Part shown: positions 22,830 to 34,576 of the stretch, piece after piece
How the letters are laid out: every line of letters begins with the position of its first letter
Numbering within the stretch: the first letter of the stretch is position 1
NCBI GenBank assembly: GCA_023935145.1
Contig: CM043699.1
Location: 70,341,638-70,405,637 of the forward strand
Direction: 5' to 3'
DNA length: 64,000 nucleotides
Origin: Bretschneidera sinensis
Lineage: Eukaryota; Streptophyta; Magnoliopsida; Brassicales; Akaniaceae
The notes under the pieces: generated by a model
Told to the model about the DNA's origin: nothing
The model's input: only the letters and a program-made list of their open reading frames with translations
The model's database searches: none
Translations under genes and position numbers: made by a program

Positions 22830-23825
22830 TGTTGGTATTTGTCTAAGGTTTAAATATGGTATAAACATGGTTCAAAGATGGTTAAAGTCTAAACTAAGGT
22901 TGGAAGATTAAAACACAGCATGTTAAAGGAGTGCACACATGTGTGTGCATCACTTTGGGTGTGTGTGCACACCCCTAATCAACAAGGTAAAGGAGTGTGC
23001 ACTGCTGTGTGAAGGGCAGCATCAGTGTGCGCCACACCGCCCCATCACTAGTGCCGGACCACCCAGCAAGGAGGTAGCTTAAAGCAGGGCAGCACCGCAC
23101 CGCCCCTCCACCAGTGCCACACTGTCCAGAACGTGGTGCAAAGGAGCTCTGCCTAGCGCCTCACCGCCCCCTGTTCAATGCCTAGGCGCTAGGCACACTG
23201 AGGCACACACATACAAATTGGTTAAGCCTCCTCTTAGATGTGTGGATCCAAGGTTAAAATGCACAGCACCACTTAGGATTGATGGAGGGCCATGGTTAAG
23301 TGGTCATCAAGATCTAAGGGTGGAGATTGACTTTCAAGATTGGACAAGAAGTTGGTGCACTATATAAAGGGTCACCTAGCTTCATTCTCAACATAACATT
23401 ATGACATAATTTGAGATCAATTGTAAAGAGTGACAAGGTACAATACAAGAGAGAATTATGTAAGAGTACAAAGACACAAAACAGAAGAGGAACTCAATGT
23501 AGAGAGGCTGGTTGTAAAGAAGAGAGAGTAGTATAGATAGAGAGCATTATAATAGTTCTTATCATCTTCTTTCTTCTCTTCTTGGTTTCTTCAAGAACTT
23601 GAGGTTTCTTGAAGAGGGTTGCTATAATTATAAAGAACCATTGATTTAGTGCAAAGAGTTCAGAGGAACTCACAGGGATGTAGGCTATTACCGAACCTCG
23701 ATAACAAATCGCTTGTCTTCTTTTCTTTCTTTCTTTCGATTGCCGTATTTCTTTCTACAAGTCATTCTAGACTTGGGTGTTTGGAAGATCACCACCTGGG
23801 CATCTTGTCAAGGTGATTTCCAACA
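22830..23825 (+). repeat. Tork-1 5' LTR (996 bp)
   Basis: Starts TGTTGGTATTTG, ends GATTTCCAACA. A TATA-like TATATAAAGG lies at 23361-23370. Confidence 0.94.
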
Positions 23826-23826
23826 G

Positions 23827-23859
23827 TGGTATCAGAGCTTTGGACAGTGGTATCAGAGC
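23827..23859 (+). other. tandemly duplicated primer binding site, Tork-1
   Basis: TGGTATCAGAGC occurs at 23827-23838 and again at 23848-23859, as a 21-bp tandem repeat (ACAGTGGTATCAGAGCTTKS). The first copy is in the normal position. Confidence 0.9.
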
Positions 23860-24084
23860 TTGCACAGCTGGGTATCGGAGCAAGAACAAGAAGGTTACGG
23901 AGTCAAGATTCTAAGAATCAAAGATCAACTTCTTGGGTGATTCAAGAACAGAGTAAAGATCAAGATCAGATCGTGTTCTTGAGGGTGATTCAAGATCGAT
24001 TTTAAGATCCATCTTCGATCGTGTTCTTGAGGTTGAAGAAAGCATTTGTGAGTATTACATAAATTTGGGATCTTGTCCGCAAAG

Positions 24085-24943
24085 ATGGCTTCAAATTTCG
24101 TGGTTGAGAAATTTGATGGAAAATGAGATTTTTCCCTGTGGAAGCGAAAGATCAAGGCGGTTCTAATGCAATAGAAAGTGGACTTGGCTATTGGAGAAGA
24201 TGATGCTTTCCCAGCAAGTGTCACAGAGGACCAGCGGGTTGAAATGAAGAATATGGCTTACAGCACCATTTTCTTGCACATGTCGGATAGTGTCATAAGG
24301 GAGTGCAGAGACTCGGAAGATCCGACTATCATATGGAAGAAACTAGATGAGTTGTTTCTTACCAAAACTCTCCCTAACAAGATTTATCTTCTTAAAAGAA
24401 TCTTTGCTTTTAAAATGGATCCTAGTAAAGAGTTTCAAGATAATCTTGATTTCTTAAATAGGCTAGTTCAAGATTTGAATAGCTGTAGCATTATTTTTTC
24501 GGATGAACAATTAGCTGTTATTTTGTTAAAATCTCTTCCTGATTGCTTTGATAATTTGATTAATGTTATTGAGTATGGAAAGGATACTTTAACCAAGGAG
24601 ATTGTGATCAATGCCATAAGGGCACATGACTTCAAAGCCAAGATGAAGGAGACATAAAGTGGAGATGGGCTGTTCGTAAGAGGAAGGCCAGTAGCAACCA
24701 TGGCAACTACCGGGAGAAATCAAGAGGTAGAGGGCAGAGCCATGGGAAAGCACATTCCAAATCAAGATTTGGAAAGAGGTGCTTCTACTGCAACAAGGAG
24801 GGCCATTTCAGGAAAGATTGCAAGAAGAAGATGTGGGATGAGAGAAGAAGCCACCCCAACAATGGAGAGGCTTCGGTTGGCAAAGGAGAACAGCAAGATG
24901 ATGTTCTTGTTGTGTGCTCAAATGTGAGCAGGAGGTAAGGCAG
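24085..24943 (+). pseudogene. Tork-1 gag, degenerate
   Basis: ATG at 24085 begins MASNFVVEKFDGK, then two stops replace Gly and Gln. The Gag body is open from 24178 to 24657 (DLAIGEDDAFPASVTEDQ, WKKLDELFLTKTLPNKIYLL, DEQLAVILLKSLPDCFDNL). After a stop and frameshifts, the CCHC knuckle CFYCNKEGHFRKDC follows near 24781-24822. The same protein is far better preserved in Tork-2. Confidence 0.88.
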
Positions 24944-26676
24944 TGAAAAGTGGATTCTGGATTTCGAGTGCACTTATCACATATGCCCTCACAAGAATGG
25001 TTCAAGAATTTCAAGGAGATCAATGATGGAAAGATCTTCTTGGGGAATGAAAATTCTTGCCAAGTGAGGGGGATTGGAGACATCCGATTGAGGATGTTTG
25101 ATGGAGTCACAAGGCTACTGCGAAATGTGAGGTATCTTCCAGATTTGAAGAGAAATTTGATCTCATTGGGGCAGTTGGATTCCATGGGGTATACAAGCAA
25201 AGTAGAGGGAGGAAAGATCAAGGTGGCCAAGGGATCTTTGGTAGTGATTAAGGCAACAAGAAATGATGGACTCTATGAGATGATCGGAGAGACAGAAATC
25301 AATGATCAAGCAGCAAGCTTGATGGCTGAGATGGATAGGGCAGCCCTTTGGCACACTCGCTTGGGACACATGAGTGAAAAGGGCCTGCAAATTCTTAGCA
25401 AGGATGGTCTCTTGGTGGTGACAAAGTAGATAAACTGGATTTTTGTGAGAGTTGCATTCTTGGGAAGCAACACCGGGTCAGCTTCAACACCGTAGGGCAC
25501 AAGTCTAAGGGGATTCTTGATTACATTCATTCAGACCTTTGGGGACCAGCAAGAACACCAACACAGGGAGGTAACTTTTACTTTCTGTCTTTAATTGATG
25601 ATTATTCAAGAAAATTGTGGGTTTATTTACTTAGAAATAAATAAGATGCCTTGGATAAATTTGTTGTGTGGAAAAAGTTGCTGGAAACTTAAACGGGTAG
25701 GGTAGTTAAGGCTTTATGAACCAATAATGGCTTAGAATTTTGTAGTAAGGATTTTGATAAATTCTGTGAATTAAATGGCATTCTAAGACATAGAATGGTT
25801 GTAAAAACACCTCAGCAAAATGGAGTTGCTTAGAGGATGAATAGAACCCTTATGGAAAAGGTTAGATGCTTGTTAATAGGATCCTGTTTACCAAAATATT
25901 TTTGGGGAGAAGCTGTGGCTATAGCTGCATTCTTGGTAAATAGATCACCCTCTAGAGCTTTAGAGGTCAAGACTCCCATAGAGATGTGGAGTGGGAAACC
26001 CCCTGAATTAAGCAACCTTAGGACTTTTGGGTGTGTTGCATATGCACATCAAAAGGAGGATAAACTTAGCCCAAGATTTAGAAAATGTGTATTTCTAGGA
26101 TATGGTGATGGGGTTAAGGGATATAGGTTATGGTCATTAGAAAAGAAAGGTATGAAACTCATTATAAGTAGGGATGTTATTTTTAATGAATTGTTATTTC
26201 TCTACTTGGAGAAAACTAACCCTGTAGGGGCTAGTAAGCAAACCAGTCCGGAAGTTATGGAGCATCGCATCAAGGAGAGTTCAGTTCAGGTAGAGCAAGG
26301 AAGGGAAGAGGGTTTGAACCAGGTAGAGCTTTGAATGAAGGCTATGCTCAAGAAACTCAAGAAGAGGCTGAACAAGAAGAAGTTGATGCAGCAAGTCATA
26401 ATGACTACCAGCTCACAAGAGACTGGGGAAGGAGGGTGGTTAGACCACCTTTGAGATATGGGTTTGTGGATGCTAATGTAGTAGCTCTTTAGATAGAAGG
26501 AGAGGTTAAACCAGAAACTTACACGGATGCCATGGAGTGTAAGGATTCGTCAAAGTGGCAGCTGGCTATGGAGGAAGAAATGGATTCTTTGATAAAGAAC
26601 AACTCTTGGGAGTTGGTGCCCAAACCTGAAAAACAGAGAGTTGTGGATTGTAGATGGCTCTACAAGATCAAAGAAT
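24944..26676 (+). pseudogene. Tork-1 protease, integrase and RT start, broken
   Basis: The protease region reads WILDFECTYHMCPH, so the DSG triad has become DFE. The integrase zinc region has WHTRLGHMSEKGL and FCESCILGKQHR. In the core the first Asp is present (HSDLWGPA), the second motif is TNNG in place of TDNG (near 25722), and the Glu of GVAERMN is a stop (25831-25833). The open tail 25837-26334 carries INRSPS-like (VNRSPSRALE) and WSGKPPELSNLRTFGC. The RT N-terminus (SKWQLAMEEEMDSL) follows. Tork-2 interrupts at 26677. At least six stops are present. Confidence 0.9.
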
Positions 26677-26681
26677 GGAAT
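26677..26681. repeat. target site duplication GGAAT, left of Tork-2
   Basis: Pairs with GGAAT at 32109-32113. Confidence 0.93.
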
Positions 26682-27552
26682 TGTTGGAAATCACCTTGAT
26701 AAGATGCCCAGGTGGTGATCTTCCAAACACCCAAGTCTTAAATGACTTGCAGAAAGAATTTCAGCAATCGAACACAAGAACAGAAAATCAAAGAAAGAAG
26801 ACAAGTAATTTGTTGTCGAGGTTCGGCAATGTGCCTACGTCCCCGTGAGTTCCTCCAAACTCTCTGTACTATCTCAATGGTTCTTACAAAGTTACAGAAA
26901 TCCCCTTCAAGAATCCAAGTTCTTGAAGAAACAAGAAGAGAAGGAAGAAGATGAGAACTCAACAATGTTCTCTAATCTAATCTAGACTCTCTCTATCTTA
27001 TTACAACCAGCCTCACTACAAGAGTCCCTCTTGTGTTTATATCTCTCTACATAATTCTCTCTTAGTGTTTACAATCACAAAACTCTCTTGTATGTGTGTT
27101 TTTGTATCTTGTATTATCTTAAGAAATGAGGCCTTGAGAACCCCTTTTATAGCCTCTTAATTCTTGGACATTCTTGTGAGTCATTATCCTCCCTTTGATC
27201 ATGTTCTTCCTTTAATCTCAGCCCTACATCACTCTCCAAGTGATGCTGCGCATTTTAGTGTGGTGCACACATGATTGGAGAGGTCTTATGCATGCTGGAT
27301 CATGTGTGCAGCCATGTGCTGTGTGCTGCGGCATGACCTGATGTTGATGCCTCCAGTTGCTGTGCGCACACCTCCTGCTTGTGTGCTGAAACTTGCACAG
27401 TAGTGTACCTGACCTTTCCATGCTCAAAATTGAGGCACACACTTATGTGCAACCTTTTAACTTGCGGAACTTTGATATTCCACAATTGGTTTGGACTTTA
27501 ACCAACTTTAGACCATGTTTGGATATGTTTGAAACTTAGGCAAATAACAACA
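26682..27552 (-). repeat. Tork-2 3' LTR (871 bp)
   Basis: Left-hand copy, TGTTGGAAAT to AACAACA on the plus strand. The TATA-like complement TTTTATA is at 27145-27151. Confidence 0.93.
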
Positions 27553-27565
27553 ATCTCTACCTTTG
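27553..27565 (-). other. polypurine tract, Tork-2
   Basis: The minus strand reads CAAAGGTAGAGAT next to the 3' LTR, the same tract as in Tork-1 and Tork-3. Confidence 0.85.
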
Positions 27566-27644
27566 TCTAAGTGTTCAAAAAAAATATAAAACCTGAACCA
27601 TTGTGTAGAAAGCTTCGGGATCCAAACTCATATTGAGTTACCAA

Positions 27645-30600
27645 TTAACCAACTCCAATCCTAAGTAATTCAAGGCAATGATTGAACTTACTTAGAGGTA
27701 AGACTTTAGTACCCAAGTCAGCAGGATTTTCTTCCGTGGCAACCTTGTCCACATGGATGCATCCTTTCGTAACATTTTCCTGAATGAAATGATACCGAAC
27801 ATCCATATACTTTGTCCCCTCATGGAACACTGGATTCCTCCACAAGTGCCCCACACTTTGGCTATCCAAAGACACCACAACCTACTCTTTTAGGACCTCC
27901 CACTCATCCAATAACCCTTTGCACCCCACAGCCTCCTTTATGGCTTCCATAGTTGCTACGCATTCTGCCTCGGTTGTTATGAGTGCTACCATTGGCTGCC
28001 ACTGAGCCTCCTTGTTCCTCAGCAACCACTTCATCCCAAGCCAATGCTTATTTCCGGGATTACTCACAATTTTGCTGAAAATACTAATTGCCCAAGAAAC
28101 CCTCAACCGGTTTCTCTCCTTTTCTCGGATGATTCTCATCCCAAGGATCTTTTGTGCAAGGCTGAGATCTTTCCTCTCGAACTCTTCACTAAGTTGAGAT
28201 GTAAACCTTTCCATCCTCTTCCTTCTGTTCCAAACTAACAGCCCATCAATGACATAGGTGAGGATACTCACCATCTTCTCCACCTTGTGTCCAGGTGAGA
28301 AAGTTTCTGTGAAACCTATGTCTTCTCTTCTTGTGAACCCATTCGCCACCAGCTTAGCCTTGTTTCGGACTTCATCTCTTGGAGGGCACCATTCTTTGAT
28401 CTTATAAGTGCACTTACATTCCACAACTTTCTGATTTCCTGGAATTTTCACCAATTCCCAGAAGTTGTTCTTCATCAAAGAATCCATTTCTTCCTCCATA
28501 GCTAGCTGCCACTTTGACGAATCCTTACACTCCATGGCATCCGTGTAAGTTTCTTGTTCACTCATCTCTCCTTCTGTCTAAGGAGCTACTGCATCCGCAG
28601 CATCCACAAACCCACGTCTTGAAGGTGGTCCGACCAGCCTTCTTTCCTGGTCTCTTATGAGCTGAAAGTCCTTCTGACTTGTTGCAGGATCCTCTTCTTG
28701 AGTTTCTTGAGCTTGGCAATCATCCAAGGGCTTTACCTGGTCCGAACCCTCTTGCCTCCTTTGCTCTACCTGAACAGAGTCTCCCTTGATGCTATGCTCA
28801 ACAATTTCTGAATTGGTTTGCTCACTAGCCCCTGCAGGGTTAGTTTTCTCCAAGTAGGGAAATAATAATTCATTAAAGATAACATCCCTACTTACAATCA
28901 GTTTCATGCCCTTCTTTTCTAAGGACCACAACCTATATCCCTTAACCCTATCACCATATCCTAGAAATACACATTTTCTAGACCTAGGGCCAAGTTTATC
29001 CTCCTTTTGATGTGCATATGCTGCACACCCAAAAGTCTTAAGGTTGTTTAATTCAGGGGGTTTTCCACTCCACAACTCTTCGGGAGTCTTATGGTATACA
29101 ATCCTAGAGGGTGATCTATTAATCAAATATGCAGTTGTAGCTACAGCTTCTCCCCAAAAATATTTTGGTAACCTGGATCCATCTAACACGCACCTAACCT
29201 TTTCCATAAGGGTCTTATTCATCAACTCAGCAACTCCATTTTGCTGAGGAGTTTCCATAATCGTCATATGTCTTAGAATGCCAATTAACCTACAGAATTG
29301 ATCACGTTCTTGGTTAAAAATTTCTAAGCCATTATCGGTTCTTATCCCCTTAACTACTCTACCCATTTGAGTCTCAACCAGCCCTTTCCACACCACTAAT
29401 TTATTCAAGGCATCTAATTTATTCTTAACCAAATAAACCCATACTTTTCTTGTATAATCATCAATTAAAGATAGAAAGTAAATGTTATCTCCCTGTGTTG
29501 GTGTCCTTGCTGGTCCCCAAAGGTACACATGAACATAGTCAAGAATGCCCTTAGACTTGTGCACTCCGGTGTTGAAGCTGACCCGATGTTGCTGCCTAAA
29601 AACACAGCTCTTACAGAAATCCATTTTTTCTACTTTGTCACCACCAAGTAGACCTTCCTTGCTAAGCACTTGCAGGCCCTTTTCACTCATGTGTCCCAAG
29701 CGAGTGTGCCAAAGGGCTGCCTTATCCAGCTCAGCCATCAAGCTTGCTGCTTGATCATTGGTTTCTGTTTCTCCGATCATCTCATAGAGTCCATCGTTTC
29801 TTGCTGCCTTGATCACTACCAAAGATCCCTTGGCCATCTTAATCTTTCCTCCCTCTATCTTGCATGTATAGTCCATGGAATCCAGCTGCCCCAATGAGAT
29901 CAAGTTCCTCTTCAAATCTGGAAGATATCTTACATTTCGCAGCAGTCTTGTGACTCCATCAAACATCCTCAATTGGATGTCTCCAATCCCTCTCACTTGG
30001 CAAGAATTATCATTCCCCAAGAAGACTCTTCCCTCATTGATCTCCTTAAAATTCTTGAACCATTCTTTGTGAGGGCACATATGATAGGTGCACCCGGAGT
30101 CAAGAATCCACTTTCCACTGCCTTGCCTCCTGCTCACATTTGAGCATGAAACAAGAACATCATCTTGCTGTTCTCCTTTGGCAACCGAAGCCTCTCCATT
30201 GTTGGTATGGCTTCTCCTCTCATCCCACATCCTCTTCTTGCAATCTTTCTTGAAATGGCCCTCCTTGTTGCAGTAGAAGCACCTCCTTCCTCCAACCCTT
30301 GGTTTAGAGTGTGCTCTCCTATGGCTTTCTCCTCTACCATTGTCCCGGTAGTAGCCATTGTTATTGCCATTCCGAGCTGCTGGCCTTCCTCTTATGAACA
30401 ACCCTTCACCACTTGATGTCTCCTTCATCTTGGATTTGAAATCATGTGCCCTTATGGCATTGATCACAATCTCCTTTGTCAAAGAATCCCATCCATACTC
30501 AATTGCATTAATCAAATTATCAAAGCAATCTGGAAGTGAATTTAATAAAATGACAGCCAATTGTTCATCCGGAAAAGTAATGCTACAGCTATTCAAATCT

Positions 30601-30986
30601 TGAACTAGCTTGTTAAAGACATCAAGATTATCTTACAACTCCTTACTGGGGTCCATTTTAAAAGCAAAAATTCTTTTAAGAAGATAAATTTTGTTAGGAA
30701 GAGTTTTGGTAAGAAACAACTCATCTAGTTTCTTCCATATGACAGCCGGATCCTCCGAGTCTCCGCACTCCCTTGTGATACTATCCGACATGTGCAAGAA
30801 AATGGTGCTGTAGGCCATCTTCTTCATCTCGGTCCACTGGTCCTCTGTGACACTTGCTGGAAAAGCATCATCTTCTTCAATAGCCAAGTCCACTTTCTGC
30901 TGCATTAGAACCACCTTGATCTTCCGCTTCCATAAGGTAAAGTCCCCCTTTCCATCAAACTTCTTCACACAGAAATTTGAAGCCAT
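27645..30986 (-). pseudogene. Tork-2 gag-pol with in-frame RT and RNase H deletions
   Basis: ATG at 30986 (MASNFCVKKFDGKGDF) opens a frame of 1114 codons to 27645, broken only by stops at 30633-30635, 28578-28580 and 27882-27884. Gag has the knuckle CFYCNKEGHFKKDC. Protease has an intact WILDSGCTYHMC. The integrase zinc region is WHTRLGHMSEKGL with CKSCVFRQQHR. In the core the first Asp is replaced (HVYLWGP), while TDNG and the Glu of GVAELMN are kept. RT jumps from FTETFSPG to HKVEKMVSIL, losing about 98 codons with motif A, and YVDDM reads YVIDG. RNase H jumps from MKWLLR to EAQWQPMVAL, losing the catalytic Asp block. The C-terminus MDVRYHFIQENVTKGC is intact. It cannot copy itself, but Gag and most of integrase survive apart from the stops and the substitution. 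Confidence 0.92.
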
Positions 30987-31214
30987 CTTTTGCGGACAAG
31001 ATCCCAGATTTGTGCACTAACCACAACTACTTTCTTCGACCTCAAGAACATAGATCGAAGATGGATCTTTAACACCATTCTTGAATCAACCTTCAAGAAC
31101 ACGACCGGATCTTGATCTTTACACCGTTCTTGAATCACCCAAGAAGTTTGATCTTTGATTCTTGGAGTCTTGGCTCCGTACCTTCTACTTCTTGTTCTGA
31201 TAACCAGCTGCTGT

Positions 31215-31226
31215 GCTCTGATACCA
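31215..31226 (-). other. primer binding site, Tork-2
   Basis: Minus strand TGGTATCAGAGC one base from the 5' LTR. Only one copy, unlike Tork-1 and Tork-3. Confidence 0.92.
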
Positions 31227-31227
31227 C

Positions 31228-32108
31228 TGTTGGAAATTACCTTAACAAGATGCCCAGGTGGTGATCTTCCAAACACCCAAGTCTTGAATGACTTGTAGAA
31301 AGAATTTCAGCAATCGAACATAAGAACAGAAAATCAAAGAAAGAAATAAGACAAGTAATTTGTTGTCGAGGTTCGAAAATGTGCCTACGTCCCTGTGAGT
31401 TCCTCCGAACTCTCTACACTATCTCAATGGTTCTTACAAAGTTACAGAAATCCCCTTCAAGAATCCAAGTTCTTGAAGAAACAAGAAGAGAAGGAAGAAG
31501 ATGAGAACTCAAAAATGTTCTCTAATCTAATCTAGACTCTCTCTATCTTATTACAACCAGCCTCACTACAAGAGTCCCTCTTGTGTTTATATCTCTCTAC
31601 ACAATTCTCTCTTAATGTTTACAATGATCTCACAATGTCATAAAACTCTCTTGTATGTGTGTTTTTGTATCTTGTATTATCTTATGAAATGAGGCCTTGA
31701 GAATCCCTTTTATAGCCTCTTAATTCTTGGACATTCTTGTGAGTTATTATCATCCCTTTGATCATGTTCTTCCTTTAATCTCAGCCCTACATCACTCTCA
31801 AAGTGATGCTGTGCATTTTGGTGTGGTGCACCCATGATTGGAGAGGTCTTATGCATGCTGGATCATGTGTGCAACCATGTGCTGCGGCGTGACCTGATGC
31901 TGATGCCTCCAGTTGCTGTGCGCACACCTCCTGCTTGTGTGCTGAAACTTGCACAGCAGTGTGCCTGACCCTTCCATGCTCAAAATTGAGGCACACACTT
32001 GTGTGCAACCTTTTAACTTGCTGAACTTTGATATTCCACAATTGGTTTGGACTTTAACAAACTTTAGACCATGTTTGGATATGTTTGAAACTTAGGTAAA
32101 TAACAACA
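31228..32108 (-). repeat. Tork-2 5' LTR (881 bp)
   Basis: Right-hand copy, TGTTGGAAAT to AACAACA. It differs from the left copy by scattered transitions and small indels. Confidence 0.93.
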
Positions 32109-32113
32109 GGAAT
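32109..32113. repeat. target site duplication GGAAT, right of Tork-2
   Basis: Pairs with 26677-26681. Tork-1 RT resumes directly. Confidence 0.93.
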
Positions 32114-33494
32114 ACTCCAGGGGATGAAGTCCGATATAAAGCTAGGCTGGTGGCGAAGGGGCTCACACAAAAAGAAGGCATTGATTTTAGCGAAATCTTC
32201 TCACCGGTTGTGAAGTACAAGACGATATGGATAGTGTTAGCATTTGTGGTCCAATTTGATTGGGAAATCGAGAAAATGGATGTGAAGACAACGTTCTTAC
32301 ATAGAGAGCTTGATGAGACCATTTTCATGAGGCAACCCGAAGGCTATGAGGAAAGAAGGCAGTGAGAGTTGGTGTACAAATTGAAGAAATCTCTCTATGG
32401 CTTGAAGTAATCACCTCGGCAATGGAATAAGAGGTTTGATTCCTTTGTAATCAGCCTAGGTTTCAAGAGGAGCTACTATGATTCGTGCTTGTACTATAAG
32501 AGGCAGAAGGCTGAGGAAGTGATGATCATCCTCATCTATGTTGATGACATGTTACTAGTTGGGAGCAGCATGGAGAGGATAAGGAAATTGAGGGCTCAAC
32601 TCAGTGAGGAGTTTGAGATGAAAGATCTTAGCCATGCACAGAAGATCCTTGGGATGTGTATCATCCAGGAAAGGGAGAGAAACAGATTGAAGATCTCTCA
32701 AACTACCTACATAGAGAAGATGATATCTAATCTCTATGGAAGATAGCAAACCAGTGAAGGTTCCCCTTGCTGGTCATTTCAAGTTCTCCAGCGATCAATG
32801 TCCGAGATCGAAGGAGGAGAAGAAGGAAATGGAAAAAGTCCCTTATTCTAGTGCTGTTGGTTCTGTTATGTTCACCATGGTAAGTACTAGACCTGATATT
32901 GCACATGCAATAAGTGTTCTCAGCAGGTTTATGAGTAATCTCGGAAAGGAGCATTGGCTTGGGATGAAGTGGTTACTGAGGTACTTGAAGGGAAGCCCAG
33001 AAGTGGGGCTAGTTTATGAGAAGAGGGGTAAGTCCATATGCCTTGAAAGTTTTATGGATTCAGACTATGGAGTAGACCGGGATAAAAGGAGATCGATTAC
33101 CTCTTATTTTTTCAACTTAAACGGATGTTGTGTAAGTTGGAAGGCTCAGTTGCAGCCAGTGGTAGCACTCTCAATTACCGAGGCTGAGTACATAGCGGCT
33201 ACGGAGGCCATTAGGGAGGTTATGTAGTGCAAAGGGTTGCTGGAAGAGTTAAAGGTACTAGAGGAATAGGTTATGGTGTTTTCGGATAGTCAAAGTGCAT
33301 TGCACTTGTGTAAGAATCCGGTGTTCCATGAGAGGACAAAGCACATGGATGTTCGGTCGGGAAAATGTTACGAAAAGATGCATCCATGTGGTCAAGGTAG
33401 CCATAAAAGAAAATCCTGCGGATTTAGCTACTAAAGTCCTACCTCTAAGTAAGTTCAATCATTGCCTTGGACTACTTAGGATTGGAGTCAGTTA
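32114..33494 (+). pseudogene. Tork-1 reverse transcriptase and RNase H, broken
   Basis: Continuation of Tork-1 pol after Tork-2. RT contains KARLVAKGLTQKEGIDF, FSPVVKYKTI, motif A KMDVKTTFLH with its catalytic Asp, a stop after YEERRQ, SLYGLK then a stop, and the catalytic YVDDMLLVG near 32540. A frameshift near 32740 separates the connection domain (KPVKVPLAGHFKFSSDQC). RNase H includes SVMFTMVSTRPDIAHAI, the Asp-bearing FMDSDYGVDRDKRRSIT and ALSITEAEYIAATEA, then stops. The tail LPLSKFNHCLGLLRIGV is in a third frame. This copy supplies the reference for the deletions in Tork-2 and Tork-3. Confidence 0.92.
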
Positions 33495-33561
33495 ATTGAT
33501 GACTCAAGATGAGTTTGGATCCTGAAGTTCTCTGCACAATGGTTCGGGTTTAAACACTTAG

Positions 33562-33575
33562 ATAAAGGTAGAGAT
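33562..33575 (+). other. polypurine tract, Tork-1
   Basis: ATAAAGGTAGAGAT directly before the 3' LTR. Confidence 0.85.
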
Positions 33576-34571
33576 TGTTAGTATTTGCCTAAGGTTTAAA
33601 CATGGCCTAAACATGGTTCAAAGATGGTTAAAGTCTAAATCAAGGTTGGAAGATTAAAATACATCATGTTAAAGGAGCGCACACATGTGTGTGCATCACT
33701 TTGGGTGTGTGTGCGCACCCCTAATCAACAAGGCAAAGGAGTGCGCACTGCTGTGTGAAGGGCAGCATCAGTGTGCGCCACACCACCCCTTCACCAGTGC
33801 TGCACCACCCAGCAAGGAGGCAGCTTGAAGCAGGGCAATGTCACACTACCCCTCCACCAGTGCCACACTGTCCAGAACGTGGTGCAAAGGAGCTCTGCCT
33901 AGTGCCTCACCACCCCCTGTTCAGCGCCTAAGCGCTAGGTACACTGAGGCACACACATACAACTTGGTTAAGCCTCCTCTTAGGTGCGTGGATGCAAGGT
34001 TAAAATGCATAGTACCACTTAGGATTGATGGAGGGCCATGGTTAAGTGGTCATCAAGATCTAAGGGTGGAGATTGACTCTCAAGATTGGACAAGAAGTTG
34101 GTGCACTATATAAAGGGTCACCTAGCTTCATTCTCAACATAAAATTGTGACATAATTTGAGATCAATTGTAAAGAGTGACAAGGCAAAATACAAGAGAGA
34201 ATTGTGTGAGAGTGCAAAGATACAAAACACAAGAGGGACTCATTGTAGAGAGGCTGGTTGTAAAGAAGAGAGAGTAGTATAAATAGAGAGCATTGTAATA
34301 GTTCTTATCATCTTCTTTCCTCTCTTCTTTGTTTCTTCAAGAACTCGAGGTTTCTTGAAGAGAGTTGTTGTAATTGTAAAGAACCACTGATTTAGTGCAG
34401 AGAGTTCAGAGGAACTCACGGGGACGTAGGTTATTGCCGAACCTCGATAACAAATTGCTTGTCTTCTTTTCTTTCTTGCTTTTGATTGCTGTATTTCTTT
34501 CTACAAGTCATTCTAGACTTGGGTGTTTGGAAGATCACCACCTGGGCATCTTGTCAAGGTGATTTTCAACA
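33576..34571 (+). repeat. Tork-1 3' LTR (996 bp)
   Basis: Starts TGTTAGTATTTG, ends GATTTTCAACA. TATATAAA at 34107-34114. Confidence 0.94.
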
Positions 34572-34576
34572 CAGAT
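34572..34576. repeat. target site duplication CAGAT, right of Tork-1
   Basis: Pairs with 22825-22829. Sirevirus pol continues. Confidence 0.93.

Larger units (their letters stand above)
26682..32108 (-). mobile_element. Tork-2, RT-deleted Tork-type element, minus strand
   Basis: A 5427-bp element inserted in opposite orientation into its own relative Tork-1. LTRs are 26682-27552 and 31228-32108, with primer site and polypurine tract at the expected places and a perfect 5-bp duplication. Its coding region is one continuous frame with three internal stops and no frameshift, the best preserved here. It lacks RT motif A and the RNase H core. About a dozen substitutions, mainly transitions, appear in the first 200 LTR bases by hand count, so it is younger than Tork-1. 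Confidence 0.94.
22830..34571 (+). mobile_element. Tork-1, Tork/Tnt1-type Ty1/copia element
   Basis: Both LTRs are 996 bp, flanked by a perfect 5-bp duplication, with an initiator-Met primer site and a polypurine tract. The coding order is gag, protease, integrase, RT, RNase H. The integrase and flanking motifs (LGHMSEKGL, GKQHRV, INRSPS) resemble Tnt1. It is interrupted at 26682-32108 by Tork-2. It is the only Tork copy here that retains RT motif A, YVDDM and the RNase H core, although stops and frameshifts inactivate it. A hand count over the first 110 LTR bases gives about 10 differences. Confidence 0.93.
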
